Of a DNA stretch of 64,000 nucleotides, positions 17,189-25,960 are shown piece after piece (the stretch's first letter is position 1; each line of letters starts with the position of its first letter). The stretch covers positions 1 to 64,000 of the forward strand of contig CAMUYA010000019.1 of assembly GCA_947164865.1 (NCBI GenBank), given 5' to 3'. Under the pieces are notes generated by a model. That model was not told the DNA's origin. It was given only the letters and a program-made list of their open reading frames with translations, and searched no databases. This DNA is from an uncultured Lachnospiraceae bacterium. Its GTDB lineage: Bacteria; Bacillota; Clostridia; Lachnospirales; Lachnospiraceae. The translations under genes were made by a program, and so were the position numbers.

Positions 17189-19147
17189 CTACGGCTGTCC
17201 GTACCAGCCTATTCCCTCATATTTCCAGCCCATGCCTACGAGCTTATCCTTCTCCTTTTCGCTGGTGGTATAATGATGGGAGCCCGCTCCCGTGCAATTA
17301 GGATTATAGAGCCTGTAGAGCGGTGTTCCCGTATCCTTGGGAGCGGAATACCATCCGATCCCCTCATAATCCCAGTCGGCCTCAATAAGTTTATCTCTTT
17401 CGCGGGCACTCATCGTGTAATGGTGGTCTCCGGCATTCTTGTTATAGAGCCTGTAAACAGGATCGCCCTTCTCGGGAGCTATCCAGCCGTCTCCTTCATA
17501 GATCCACCCGGAAATGATAAGCTTGTACCTTTCCGTGGCACTGTCAGTGTAAAAATGCTCTCCGCTGTTCGGATTGTACATTCTGTGAAGAAGCACGCTT
17601 CCTTCAGGTACCGGTGTATCCGGTTTTGCAACTCTTCCGGCTTCTTTTCCGTAGTCCAGATAGTGGAAATAATACGCTCTGTTGTCATCCCCGAACTCAT
17701 CACAAAGATCCTTATTATTCTTCTTGTATTCTTCAAGGTCGAAGCTTTTGTTTCCCTGCATTCCGGCTTTCATTCCTTCATAATAAAAGTACTCCAGCAA
17801 AGTTGTACGTACGGTATGCTCTGAGGTTTCTTTATCTATAAGTACCCAGTAGCCATAGTCTTCGTACCATGTAGCTTCTATACCTCTCTCTGCCAGTTCG
17901 TTAAGGAAAAACTCTTCATCATAAACCGGCGAAAAATACTGCTCCTTTTTGCTGCAATCTATAGTCCCGCTGCGGAATATACTTCCGGGATAAACTTCCG
18001 AATCCCAACAAAGCTTTCTCACGTTATAATCTATATAATCTCCATCTATGGAAGAGACTTCCAGAATGTAACTGTACCGGGCTTCAGGATCTGATTCCAG
18101 TCCTTCCTTCATCATGAATAAAAGAGTCAGATCATTTTCCGCTTCGTCATAACATTCTATTCTCCCGGGTACGAGAATACATATCTTGTCATTTACCGGA
18201 AAAGCATAGTTATTGCCATATGGTAAATCCAGGTTGATCATTTTCTCGCATTGATCCGGATTCCCGATATATTTATAAAACCCATCATCGTAGAAAATAA
18301 TCGAATAACCATCACGATGAATCAACTGAGATCTTGTTCCTCTCCAAAAAGCTTCATCATACTCCTTGTAATCGTACTTTCCATAGATGTAGACAGGAGA
18401 ATAGATTCCAATGTTATAATATTCGATCAATTTCCAGTCTGTACCGGGATGGCTTTCGGACAGCTTAGACTGACTCAGCAGAAAGTAATTATGACAAACG
18501 CCAAAATTGGATACTGCGTCTTCGTCAAAGGTGCAATCAACATAATAATATTTCCCGTTCAGAGATACCAGATTCCATGCATGATTCATTTGATCCCCGA
18601 CTACATCATAAGTTTTTATCCCGATCCTGTTTGCAAGATCATAAAATGCTCTGGCAAAACCATCACATACGGATTTATGAAGGACCAGATTCCCGTATGC
18701 GGACTGACTGATAGGATTATTGCCAAAATCTGCCTGATCATCGTCATATTCCGCATTCATGCATATATAATCGTGAAGATAACACAACTTCTGCTCATCG
18801 GTCCATGAAGGTGAAATTCCGGCAAGCGCAGTAGCCACAGCATCTTCATATTCCCGAAGCATCGTATCCCTGTCTTTGTCCACATACTCCCACCATCCGT
18901 ATTCCGATTCAGGCAAAGCCTGCGGCGCGCAGACATCATCGGGAATCTCCACCGGCACGGTGGAAAGCGGAGTACAGTCCAGCGGATCAAATAATGAGGA
19001 ATCATATTCGTAATTCTCCGGCAGGCCTTCTCCTTCCTCCTGCGCATTAGCCTTCAGCGCATAACCGGAAAAGACTGCTGCCGGTATTACAAATATGATC
19101 AGTGCTGTTATTATGCTTTGTTTTAGTTTTAAAACAAATTTCATCAT
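17189..19147 (-). CDS. Secreted transglutaminase-like protein with DUF5648 repeats (member B, class 1)
   Basis: The 652-aa protein has a signal peptide (ALIIFVIPAAVFSGYAL). A transglutaminase-like cysteine-peptidase core (about 110-210) keeps all three catalytic positions: Cys in SVCDGF, His in MNHAWN and Asp in YYVDCTFDE. Such domains act as bacterial proteases, amidases or cross-linkers; which one cannot be told here. A second motif, FDLEEYKKNNKDL followed by YYFHYLDYGKEAGRVA, resembles the short repeat of the NPDL...HYxxxGKxEGR type and precedes the cassette. The three repeats occupy the last ~130 residues, with class 1 features (GDPVYRLYN, NPNCTGAGSHHYT). Member K is a close full-length paralogue. 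It starts 13 nt after the stop of member C and is probably co-transcribed with it. Confidence 0.85.
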   Translation of the reverse strand: MMKFVLKLKQSIITALIIFVIPAAVFSGYALKANAQEEGEGLPENYEYDSSLFDPLDCTPLSTVPVEIPDDVCAPQALPESEYGWWEYVDKDRDTMLREYEDAVATALAGISPSWTDEQKLCYLHDYICMNAEYDDDQADFGNNPISQSAYGNLVLHKSVCDGFARAFYDLANRIGIKTYDVVGDQMNHAWNLVSLNGKYYYVDCTFDEDAVSNFGVCHNYFLLSQSKLSESHPGTDWKLIEYYNIGIYSPVYIYGKYDYKEYDEAFWRGTRSQLIHRDGYSIIFYDDGFYKYIGNPDQCEKMINLDLPYGNNYAFPVNDKICILVPGRIECYDEAENDLTLLFMMKEGLESDPEARYSYILEVSSIDGDYIDYNVRKLCWDSEVYPGSIFRSGTIDCSKKEQYFSPVYDEEFFLNELAERGIEATWYEDYGYWVLIDKETSEHTVRTTLLEYFYYEGMKAGMQGNKSFDLEEYKKNNKDLCDEFGDDNRAYYFHYLDYGKEAGRVAKPDTPVPEGSVLLHRMYNPNSGEHFYTDSATERYKLIISGWIYEGDGWIAPEKGDPVYRLYNKNAGDHHYTMSARERDKLIEADWDYEGIGWYSAPKDTGTPLYRLYNPNCTGAGSHHYTTSEKEKDKLVGMGWKYEGIGWYGQP

Positions 19148-19160
19148 GGTATCTTACTCT

Positions 19161-21545
19161 CTATTTATATGCGTACCAGCCGATTCCCTCATCATTCCAG
19201 CCGATCTTTACAAGCTTATCTCTTTCTTTTGTGCTTGTGGTGTAATGATGGTTTCCGGTCGTTGCATTGGGGTTATAAAGTCTGTAAAGCGGCGTTCCTT
19301 TATTATCATCGGAATACCAGCCGATTCCCTCGTCGTTCCAGCCAAGCTTTACGAGTTTGTCTCTCTCCTTTTTGCTCGGAGTATAGTGATGTTCCCCAAC
19401 GTTCGGGTTATATAGTCTGTACACCGGAGTATTGGATTTCTCAGGGCCTTCCCATGCAATACCCTCATAGTTCCAGCCGGCTTTTACAAGCTTATTCTTT
19501 TCTCTCTCACTGGAGGTATAGAAATGCTCACCGCTGTTGGGGTTATACAGCCGAAGCATTGTAACACGTCCTTCGTATATCTCGATTTCCGTAGATGCTG
19601 ATTTATCTTGTATCGTTACAGTGATCACCGCCTTACCTTCGGATATACCGGTTACCGTTCCATTACTGTCAATAGTTGCAACAGATGTATCCGAACTGCT
19701 CCATACAGGAGTGGTATCCCCGGTAGCTTCTTCGGGAGAGTATTCGCAGCTGAACTGATGCTGTTCTCCTACTGATAGCCTCGACTTGAAGTTTTGCAGC
19801 GATACGCTTGTAACGGGTCTTATGACGTTTACTTTGATCACTGCCGAAAGTTTTCCATCCTCTGTGGATATTGTGATTTCTGCACTCCCCGGATCTGAAA
19901 CTTTTATTATGTTTTCAAACAAGCCTTCAGCCTCTACAAAACAATCTATACCAGAGGCTCTAAAACTATAATTCCTTTTTGAATATATTGTCGATTTCTC
20001 ATTGTATGGGTTTGCGATGTTTTCATTTGAACTTTTCCAAATAAGTGTTTCATACGGAAAAAAGTCTTGCTCTTTTGGCATTCCAACAACAACTGCTTTA
20101 TAAGCCGGCCCTTCGCTTAGATTTATGTTGATTACATCTTCAGCCGGAGACAGATTGGGAACGACAACACAGCACCATGCCTGCTTATTTCCACAATAGG
20201 CTTTAATGTATGTATATCCATATCCTACAACCTTAACCGTACCTTTATTATCTACAGTCGCGACATCCGGATCTGTACTTTCCCATTTGTCTACCTCATA
20301 TGCTGAGGGATTTACGGAAGCTTTAATGCTGAATTCGTCACCTATCTTATAGAGTATTTCATATTTTTTATCAAATGATATGCTACTAGCATCACCTTTT
20401 CCGATATATTCCTCTACATCTATGAATCCATCACGCACAAACTGTAATGCATAATTGTTGATAACCGAATAATACAATTTACTTCCTTCAATATAAATAT
20501 CATCGAGAAAATTGCTGTATTGGCTTTCGGGCATCTCGTAGAGCTCTGTAAGTGAATTGTGCTCTTCATCATATAAATATATTTTATTGATGCTATTTAC
20601 AAATGTCTTGCCATTTACTGAAACGATCTGCGAATTGAAGCCATATTCATCTAACCATATAAGTTCCTCTGATGTATTCGGATCACCTGTATATTTATAT
20701 ATCCTGCCCCTACTATAAAGCATATATCCGTCTCTGAAAGCTATAGGATGTTCTACCCTATTCCAGACAGCATTATCATATTCCTTGTCATTGTATTTTC
20801 CGAAAATATTTTCAGTTTTCGTACCTGTGTTCCAATAAGCATTTATACACCAGTCTTCCGCGTCATGGGAATGCTCATACATATAATCCTCGCTTTTAAG
20901 AAAATACGTATGAAGGGCATCATTTCCACTCTCCTGGCCATCCCATGTACAATCAATATAATAATGCTTTCCGTTAAGTGTAACCATATTCCAGGCATGA
21001 TTAAGATTATCGCTTACAACAACATATGTTTCCACACCCACCCTGTTGGCAAGGTCATAAAATGCCCTTGAGTATCCGTCACAAACCGATTCATGAAGAA
21101 CAAGATTACCATATGCTGAATAGTGGATAGAATCATTACTGGGGCAGCCATTCTCATTCAATGCGTATTCAGCATGTGAAGTTATATAATCGTGAAGATA
21201 GAATACCTTTTCCTCATCCGTCCAGGTGTCCTTTATCTCTGAAAGTATCCCGGCAACTATTGCTTCATACTCTATGCGCATGCACCTCTGTTCATCCTCA
21301 TCATAATCGATCCAGTGGTCATATTCACTATCCGAAACCGCACCGACAATTAATTGATCATTGCCGGTAAGCGGCGAACAATCCAATGGATCAAATACAG
21401 CCTGCCTTCTGCTTTCCTCAATAAAATCGGATTCTGACGTGCATATGTCCTCAGCCCTTGCTGTTATAGTTGAAAGTAAAAATATGGTTATCGCACATAT
21501 CATTGCAGCATATGAAAATGCTATCGAAATCCTGTTTTTTTTCAT
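19161..21545 (-). CDS. Secreted transglutaminase-like / Big_2 / DUF5648 protein (member C, class 2)
   Basis: 794 aa with a signal peptide (YAAMICAITIFLLST). The transglutaminase-like core (about 100-200) has Cys in SVCDGY, His in LNHAWN and Asp in YYIDCTWDG. Two bacterial Ig-like Big_2 domains follow (WESTDPDVATVDNKGTVKV and PVWSSSDTSVATIDSNGTVTG). Between them lies a block shared with member D (FFPYETLIWKSS, later GSAEITISTEDGKLSAVIKVNVI). The protein is therefore a B-like head joined to a D-like tail. The C-terminal cassette is class 2 (SNTPVYRLYN, WYSDDNKGTPLYRLYN, NPNATTGNHHYT). GGAGG lies 10 nt before the ATG. Gaps of 28 nt to D and 13 nt to B suggest a D-C-B transcript. Confidence 0.87.
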   Translation of the reverse strand: MKKNRISIAFSYAAMICAITIFLLSTITARAEDICTSESDFIEESRRQAVFDPLDCSPLTGNDQLIVGAVSDSEYDHWIDYDEDEQRCMRIEYEAIVAGILSEIKDTWTDEEKVFYLHDYITSHAEYALNENGCPSNDSIHYSAYGNLVLHESVCDGYSRAFYDLANRVGVETYVVVSDNLNHAWNMVTLNGKHYYIDCTWDGQESGNDALHTYFLKSEDYMYEHSHDAEDWCINAYWNTGTKTENIFGKYNDKEYDNAVWNRVEHPIAFRDGYMLYSRGRIYKYTGDPNTSEELIWLDEYGFNSQIVSVNGKTFVNSINKIYLYDEEHNSLTELYEMPESQYSNFLDDIYIEGSKLYYSVINNYALQFVRDGFIDVEEYIGKGDASSISFDKKYEILYKIGDEFSIKASVNPSAYEVDKWESTDPDVATVDNKGTVKVVGYGYTYIKAYCGNKQAWCCVVVPNLSPAEDVININLSEGPAYKAVVVGMPKEQDFFPYETLIWKSSNENIANPYNEKSTIYSKRNYSFRASGIDCFVEAEGLFENIIKVSDPGSAEITISTEDGKLSAVIKVNVIRPVTSVSLQNFKSRLSVGEQHQFSCEYSPEEATGDTTPVWSSSDTSVATIDSNGTVTGISEGKAVITVTIQDKSASTEIEIYEGRVTMLRLYNPNSGEHFYTSSEREKNKLVKAGWNYEGIAWEGPEKSNTPVYRLYNPNVGEHHYTPSKKERDKLVKLGWNDEGIGWYSDDNKGTPLYRLYNPNATTGNHHYTTSTKERDKLVKIGWNDEGIGWYAYK

Positions 21546-21573
21546 TTATTCCATTCCTCCGAATCTTTCCATA

Positions 21574-24438
21574 TCAATATCCATACCAGCCGATTCCTTC
21601 ATCATTCCAGCCGATCTTTACGAGCTTATCTCTTTCTCTCGTGCTTGTGGTGTAATGATGGTTACCGGTCGTAGCGTTGGGGTTATAAAGCCTGTAGAGC
21701 GGAGTTCCCTCGTTATCATCTGAATACCAGCCGATGCCCTCATCATTCCAACCGAGCTTTATAAGTTTATCCCTTTCTTTTTTATTAGGGGTATAGTGAT
21801 GTTCTCCTACATTCGGGTTATAGAGTCTGTACACCGGAGTATTAGAGATCTTAGGGCCTTCCCAGGCAACACCCTCATAATTCCAGCCGGCATCAACCAG
21901 CTTATTTGCTTCCCTCTTGCTGCCGGTATAAAAATGCTCACCACTGTTCGGATTATACATGCGGTACATCAGGCAGTGGCCTTCAGCAAGATCTTTATCG
22001 ATATCGTCCGGAACATATTTGTCATTTTTTTCATCAGTATCAGTAGAAGGCTTTTGACTTTTTCCATCCTCATAAACCTCTACCACTACCGAATCAGATA
22101 TACCCTGTATTGTTACTGTAATTTCTGCCTTTCCTTTAGAAATACCCGTGACCGTTCCTTCACTGTCAACTGTTGCAACAGATGTATCCGAACTGGTCCA
22201 TACTGCTGTAGTATCACCGGTTGCACTCCTTGGATCGTAATTACAGTTAAACTGATACCGTTCTCCCACTGCCAGTTTGGACTGATATGGTGTTATTAGC
22301 CACACGCTTTTGACCGGCTTTATAACATTTACCTTGATCACTGCAGAAAGCTTTCCATCCTTTGTGGTGACGGTAATTTCTGCACTTCCGGTCTTTTCTC
22401 CCAATACTAAGTTTTCGAAAATTCCGCTAGCCTCTACAGACTCATCTCCAACCGTTCTCCGTGCCCAAGAACCCTCCTTAGTATTCTCAAATTGCAGTTT
22501 TGCAACTGATTCATCAGAACTTTTCCATATAAGTGTCTCGGAAGGAAAAACGCCGGATTCCTTGGATTGACCTGTTACAGAAATCTTTTTACATGAAGAA
22601 AATGAATCATTCAGTTCGACTTCAACTGTATCTTCAACAGGTGACAATGACGTTAAGCTTATAGCGTATACTGTTATCTTGATGGTTGCTACCTTTTTCC
22701 CCAGCTTAGTCGTGGCTGTAATGTCAACAGTACCTTCATTCTTACCTGTAACTTTTCCATTCGAATCCACTGTGGCTATCGAAGGATCACTTGACTCCCA
22801 TTTAATACCGCCCGGTGTAGCGCCTGATGGTGTTATGACGGGAGTCAGCGTAATGGTGTCATTTACATAAAGATCACATTCAGAATCACTAAAGCTGATT
22901 CCATTTGGCATAACTATATCAGAGTATGAATCCGGATTCAGACAATGAATATAGGCTCCGTAATCATCATTAGTCGCCCAGTAGATCTTTCCGTTTAAAC
23001 AAACCGGATCTGTGTCTGCCGACAGAACGCACCACTGCATAAACATTGTATCCGTTATCACATTCCCATTTCCATCTATAACAGCACAGTAGCTTTCTGT
23101 ATCAGATATCTGGTCACTGTCATATTTCCAGGTATAATACCATTTTTCGTTGGTATTATAAGATCTTTTCTCCCACATTATTGCAGCTTTATTTCCACCC
23201 AATGATACAACCTTGGGATGGGCGGCATAGTGTTCATCATCATAGGATGTAAGCCAGATAACTCCGTTATCTACCTCATCACCATTTAGACGGAGTTCTG
23301 TTTCGGCTGATGAAGGTTTTGTTCCCTGTACCGTGCGGCTTTCACCCGGTTTTAAAGAATATGTGCCTCCCTCTTTTATGAAAACCTGCATGAACAGATC
23401 TCTTGCAACATCATGTCCTAAGTATCCCGTTTCTTTGGGGATTGCAGATAATTCTCTCTCGGAACTTGCAACAAAGATCAGATTATTATTTATCTCGGCT
23501 ATTCCACCTAGTTGTGCAAAAGTCTCATTATATCCATGATCTCGATTTGCTCCTTCCCTAAAATGAAAGCAGTCACTATCCATGGAAGAATAATCCCAGT
23601 ACAACGTCCCTCCCGAATATGCGAAATTTTCTATAGAAATCTTAAATGACCTTGGATAAGCATCCCCATGGTTTAATATAGCGAATCGATTATCTGACAA
23701 TGCATAGACTCTCTGGTCGAATGAATGGCTGGTATAGGCTGAATCTCCATATCTCTGTACCATATTTGCAGTATCAACATATATAACCATATTAGACTGA
23801 TGGCCGTTATACATCTGTCTCGCATAGTTGATCGCAATAATACCATTTTGTATGTCCATATCGCAGTTTCCTGCGGAAAACGGATATCTTGTTCCGCAAC
23901 CTTCTCCTATTAATCGGTATGGTATGGATGAATATCCATTAATTCCCAACGATTTTATGATTTTACCGTTTTCATCATACTTTGTGACATTTATGGTTTC
24001 ACAATTTGAAGAATCATCGTCATTACATCCCCAAACAGCATAATAGTATCCGTTTTCATCGCATATTACATCACCAAATAAAGGAAGAGAAGCATTAAGC
24101 TCAATTGACTTGATTAATTCCATGTTGTCATCATACTTCTGTATAATCAGCTTCCCATCAGCTGGATAAGCGACATTTATATGGTTATTGTTATCAAGTA
24201 ACGTTACTACTTTCGGAGTTGAAGCCGCATATGTATTAGCGGGAATATAGGTCGATTGTCCGGCCCCATCCAGATTTATCTCATAATGAGTCACGTTTGC
24301 GATCTTTGACGGTTCCGTGCCGAGCAGATGACTGTTCTCTGCCACAGATTCCGAGCTGCTTCCAAACCAGACAGTCCCAAGGATCAGCAGCCCTGAAAGG
24401 CTTAATCCGATAATTCTTTTTACAATGCCCTTTTTCAT
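21574..24438 (-). CDS. Secreted propeller-like / Big_2 / DUF5648 protein (member D, class 2)
   Basis: After a signal peptide (IIGLSLSGLLILGTVWFG), about 480 residues form a beta-rich head with repeated short strand pairs (VVTLLDNNNHINVAY, GDVICDENGYYYAVWG, QLGGIAEINNNLIFVASSERE), suggestive of a beta-propeller. Member J carries the same head. Three Ig-like/Big_2 units follow (one is WESSDPSIATVDSNGKVTG), then a class 2 cassette. The ORF can be read from 24489, but AAAGG 9 nt before the ATG at 24438 (MKKGIVKR) and the signal peptide place the start there. I cannot assign a ligand. It is the first gene of the putative D-C-B transcript, with a candidate promoter at 24517-24545. Confidence 0.85.
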   Translation of the reverse strand: MKKGIVKRIIGLSLSGLLILGTVWFGSSSESVAENSHLLGTEPSKIANVTHYEINLDGAGQSTYIPANTYAASTPKVVTLLDNNNHINVAYPADGKLIIQKYDDNMELIKSIELNASLPLFGDVICDENGYYYAVWGCNDDDSSNCETINVTKYDENGKIIKSLGINGYSSIPYRLIGEGCGTRYPFSAGNCDMDIQNGIIAINYARQMYNGHQSNMVIYVDTANMVQRYGDSAYTSHSFDQRVYALSDNRFAILNHGDAYPRSFKISIENFAYSGGTLYWDYSSMDSDCFHFREGANRDHGYNETFAQLGGIAEINNNLIFVASSERELSAIPKETGYLGHDVARDLFMQVFIKEGGTYSLKPGESRTVQGTKPSSAETELRLNGDEVDNGVIWLTSYDDEHYAAHPKVVSLGGNKAAIMWEKRSYNTNEKWYYTWKYDSDQISDTESYCAVIDGNGNVITDTMFMQWCVLSADTDPVCLNGKIYWATNDDYGAYIHCLNPDSYSDIVMPNGISFSDSECDLYVNDTITLTPVITPSGATPGGIKWESSDPSIATVDSNGKVTGKNEGTVDITATTKLGKKVATIKITVYAISLTSLSPVEDTVEVELNDSFSSCKKISVTGQSKESGVFPSETLIWKSSDESVAKLQFENTKEGSWARRTVGDESVEASGIFENLVLGEKTGSAEITVTTKDGKLSAVIKVNVIKPVKSVWLITPYQSKLAVGERYQFNCNYDPRSATGDTTAVWTSSDTSVATVDSEGTVTGISKGKAEITVTIQGISDSVVVEVYEDGKSQKPSTDTDEKNDKYVPDDIDKDLAEGHCLMYRMYNPNSGEHFYTGSKREANKLVDAGWNYEGVAWEGPKISNTPVYRLYNPNVGEHHYTPNKKERDKLIKLGWNDEGIGWYSDDNEGTPLYRLYNPNATTGNHHYTTSTRERDKLVKIGWNDEGIGWYGY

Positions 24439-24516
24439 TTTCTTTAACCTTTCAGCGTTTCTCGGTAAATGAATCGTAAGCGCCAACATTTGTCGACGCC
24501 TACGTTTTTTATAATA

Positions 24517-24545
24517 CTATATTTGGAATAAACCGGCTTTTGAAT
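24517..24545 (-). promoter_or_regulatory. Candidate promoter for member D
   Basis: Minus-strand TTCAAA, 17 nt, TATAGT (4/6 and 5/6 matches), 79 nt before the ATG. The spacer contains AGCCGGTTTATT, a 12-mer that recurs upstream of its paralogue J. Confidence 0.5.
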
Positions 24546-24551
24546 AAATGC

Positions 24552-25907
24552 TTAGTCGGCTAATCCGTACCATGCAATTCCTTCATCGTTCCATCCCTGT
24601 TTAACAAGTTTATCGCGTTCGCGGGTACTGGTTGTATAGTGATGAGAACCTGCTCCGGTCGCATTGGGATTATAAAGTCTGTACAACGGCTTTCCGGTGT
24701 CTTCCGGTTCTGAATACCATCCGATTCCCTCATCTGTCCAGCCGGCCTTGATGAGTTTGTTCTTCTCTTTTTCACTTGTAGTGTAATGATGATCTCCTGC
24801 ATTTTTATTATACAGTCTGTATACAGGATCACCTGATGTCGGGGCGGTCCATCCTTCTCCCTCATAAATCCAGCCTGCATCTACAAGCTTGTTTCCCTCT
24901 TTTTTCTCTGTAGTGTAGAAATGCTCTCCACTGTTTGGATTATAGAATCTGAACAGCACTTCATAACCTTCGGGAACATCTTCTCCCGCATCTTCGGGAA
25001 TATACTCCTTTTTATAACTATAGAATTCCCATTCATGATCTATTACATCCCCAAACTCACTGGATTCCCTTATTTTCTTTCCATCGTCATCATACACTGT
25101 TTCACGAACACTCACATCGGAATCAATGAAGTATGAAACCTGGACCCATACAGGATATCCGTTTTTGTAAGAAATGAAGCCACTACAATAATCATCAGAA
25201 TAATCCAGTCTTGAAAGATCGCCATTCGCCTCATAAGTATATTCGAACTCACCGTCAGGGAAATTTTCTATCCTGTTACCGCTTCTGTCCAGGAAATATG
25301 TATATGAGCCATACTTGTCATGGACGACTTCTTTCCATTTGATCCCGTAGTTATTGTACTCATACTCTGAATATGTATCCCCGCTCGTCACCTTGATCTG
25401 ACGCCCCTGGTCATCGTATTCATATTCATAAAAAGTCTCCGATATTTTTGTTTCCATTGACCATAAAGAATAAAATTGTCTGGTTTCTTTAATTACATCT
25501 CCCTTTTCATTATATTCATACTCGCATTCGTAACTGTAGAATTTATCAAATCCGCCGGTCCCGCTCCATGTTTCCTTTAAAATATTTCCCTTATCATCAA
25601 ACTCCCGTACGCAGACCCCGCCGGATGAATCATTCGGACCATAATAGTAAGATGATCTTTCTATCTTTCCGTCATTTTCAAATGTACTTATCCTTTTCCT
25701 GTAATAAGTGTCTGATGAATCATAGCTTGCGTACTCTGTTGCTTTGGTGTTTTTCCAGCAACCCCCATCCACGACAATGTCGCCCTGGTTTTCAATAGAC
25801 GGCTCCCAGGCATCGGCCTGAACCGGTATAGCAGGGATAAGTAACGCCAAGCCCGCTGCCAGTCCAATCAAACTCTTAGTAATTTTCTTCCGCCAAAAAC
25901 TCTTCAT
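24552..25907 (-). CDS. Secreted YD-like repeat / DUF5648 protein (member E, class 1)
   Basis: The 451-aa product has a signal peptide (LIGLAAGLALLIPAIPVQA). A head of about 280 residues is built from short Tyr/Asp repeats, for example YEYNEKGDVIKE, YEYDDQGRQIKV and SEYEYNNYGIK. These resemble the YD/Rhs-type strand repeats of cell-surface shells but are far too few for a full Rhs cocoon. The class 1 cassette follows (PEGYEVLFRFYN, NKNAGDHHYT, NATGAGSHHYT). Member Q is the same architecture. GGAGGG precedes the ATG by 9 nt. A 53-nt gap separates it from member F upstream. Confidence 0.82.
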   Translation of the reverse strand: MKSFWRKKITKSLIGLAAGLALLIPAIPVQADAWEPSIENQGDIVVDGGCWKNTKATEYASYDSSDTYYRKRISTFENDGKIERSSYYYGPNDSSGGVCVREFDDKGNILKETWSGTGGFDKFYSYECEYEYNEKGDVIKETRQFYSLWSMETKISETFYEYEYDDQGRQIKVTSGDTYSEYEYNNYGIKWKEVVHDKYGSYTYFLDRSGNRIENFPDGEFEYTYEANGDLSRLDYSDDYCSGFISYKNGYPVWVQVSYFIDSDVSVRETVYDDDGKKIRESSEFGDVIDHEWEFYSYKKEYIPEDAGEDVPEGYEVLFRFYNPNSGEHFYTTEKKEGNKLVDAGWIYEGEGWTAPTSGDPVYRLYNKNAGDHHYTTSEKEKNKLIKAGWTDEGIGWYSEPEDTGKPLYRLYNPNATGAGSHHYTTSTRERDKLVKQGWNDEGIAWYGLAD

Positions 25908-25960
25908 TGCTCAATACCCTCCATATATGGTAATTTTTTGTCTGTATTGTCATTTATATA

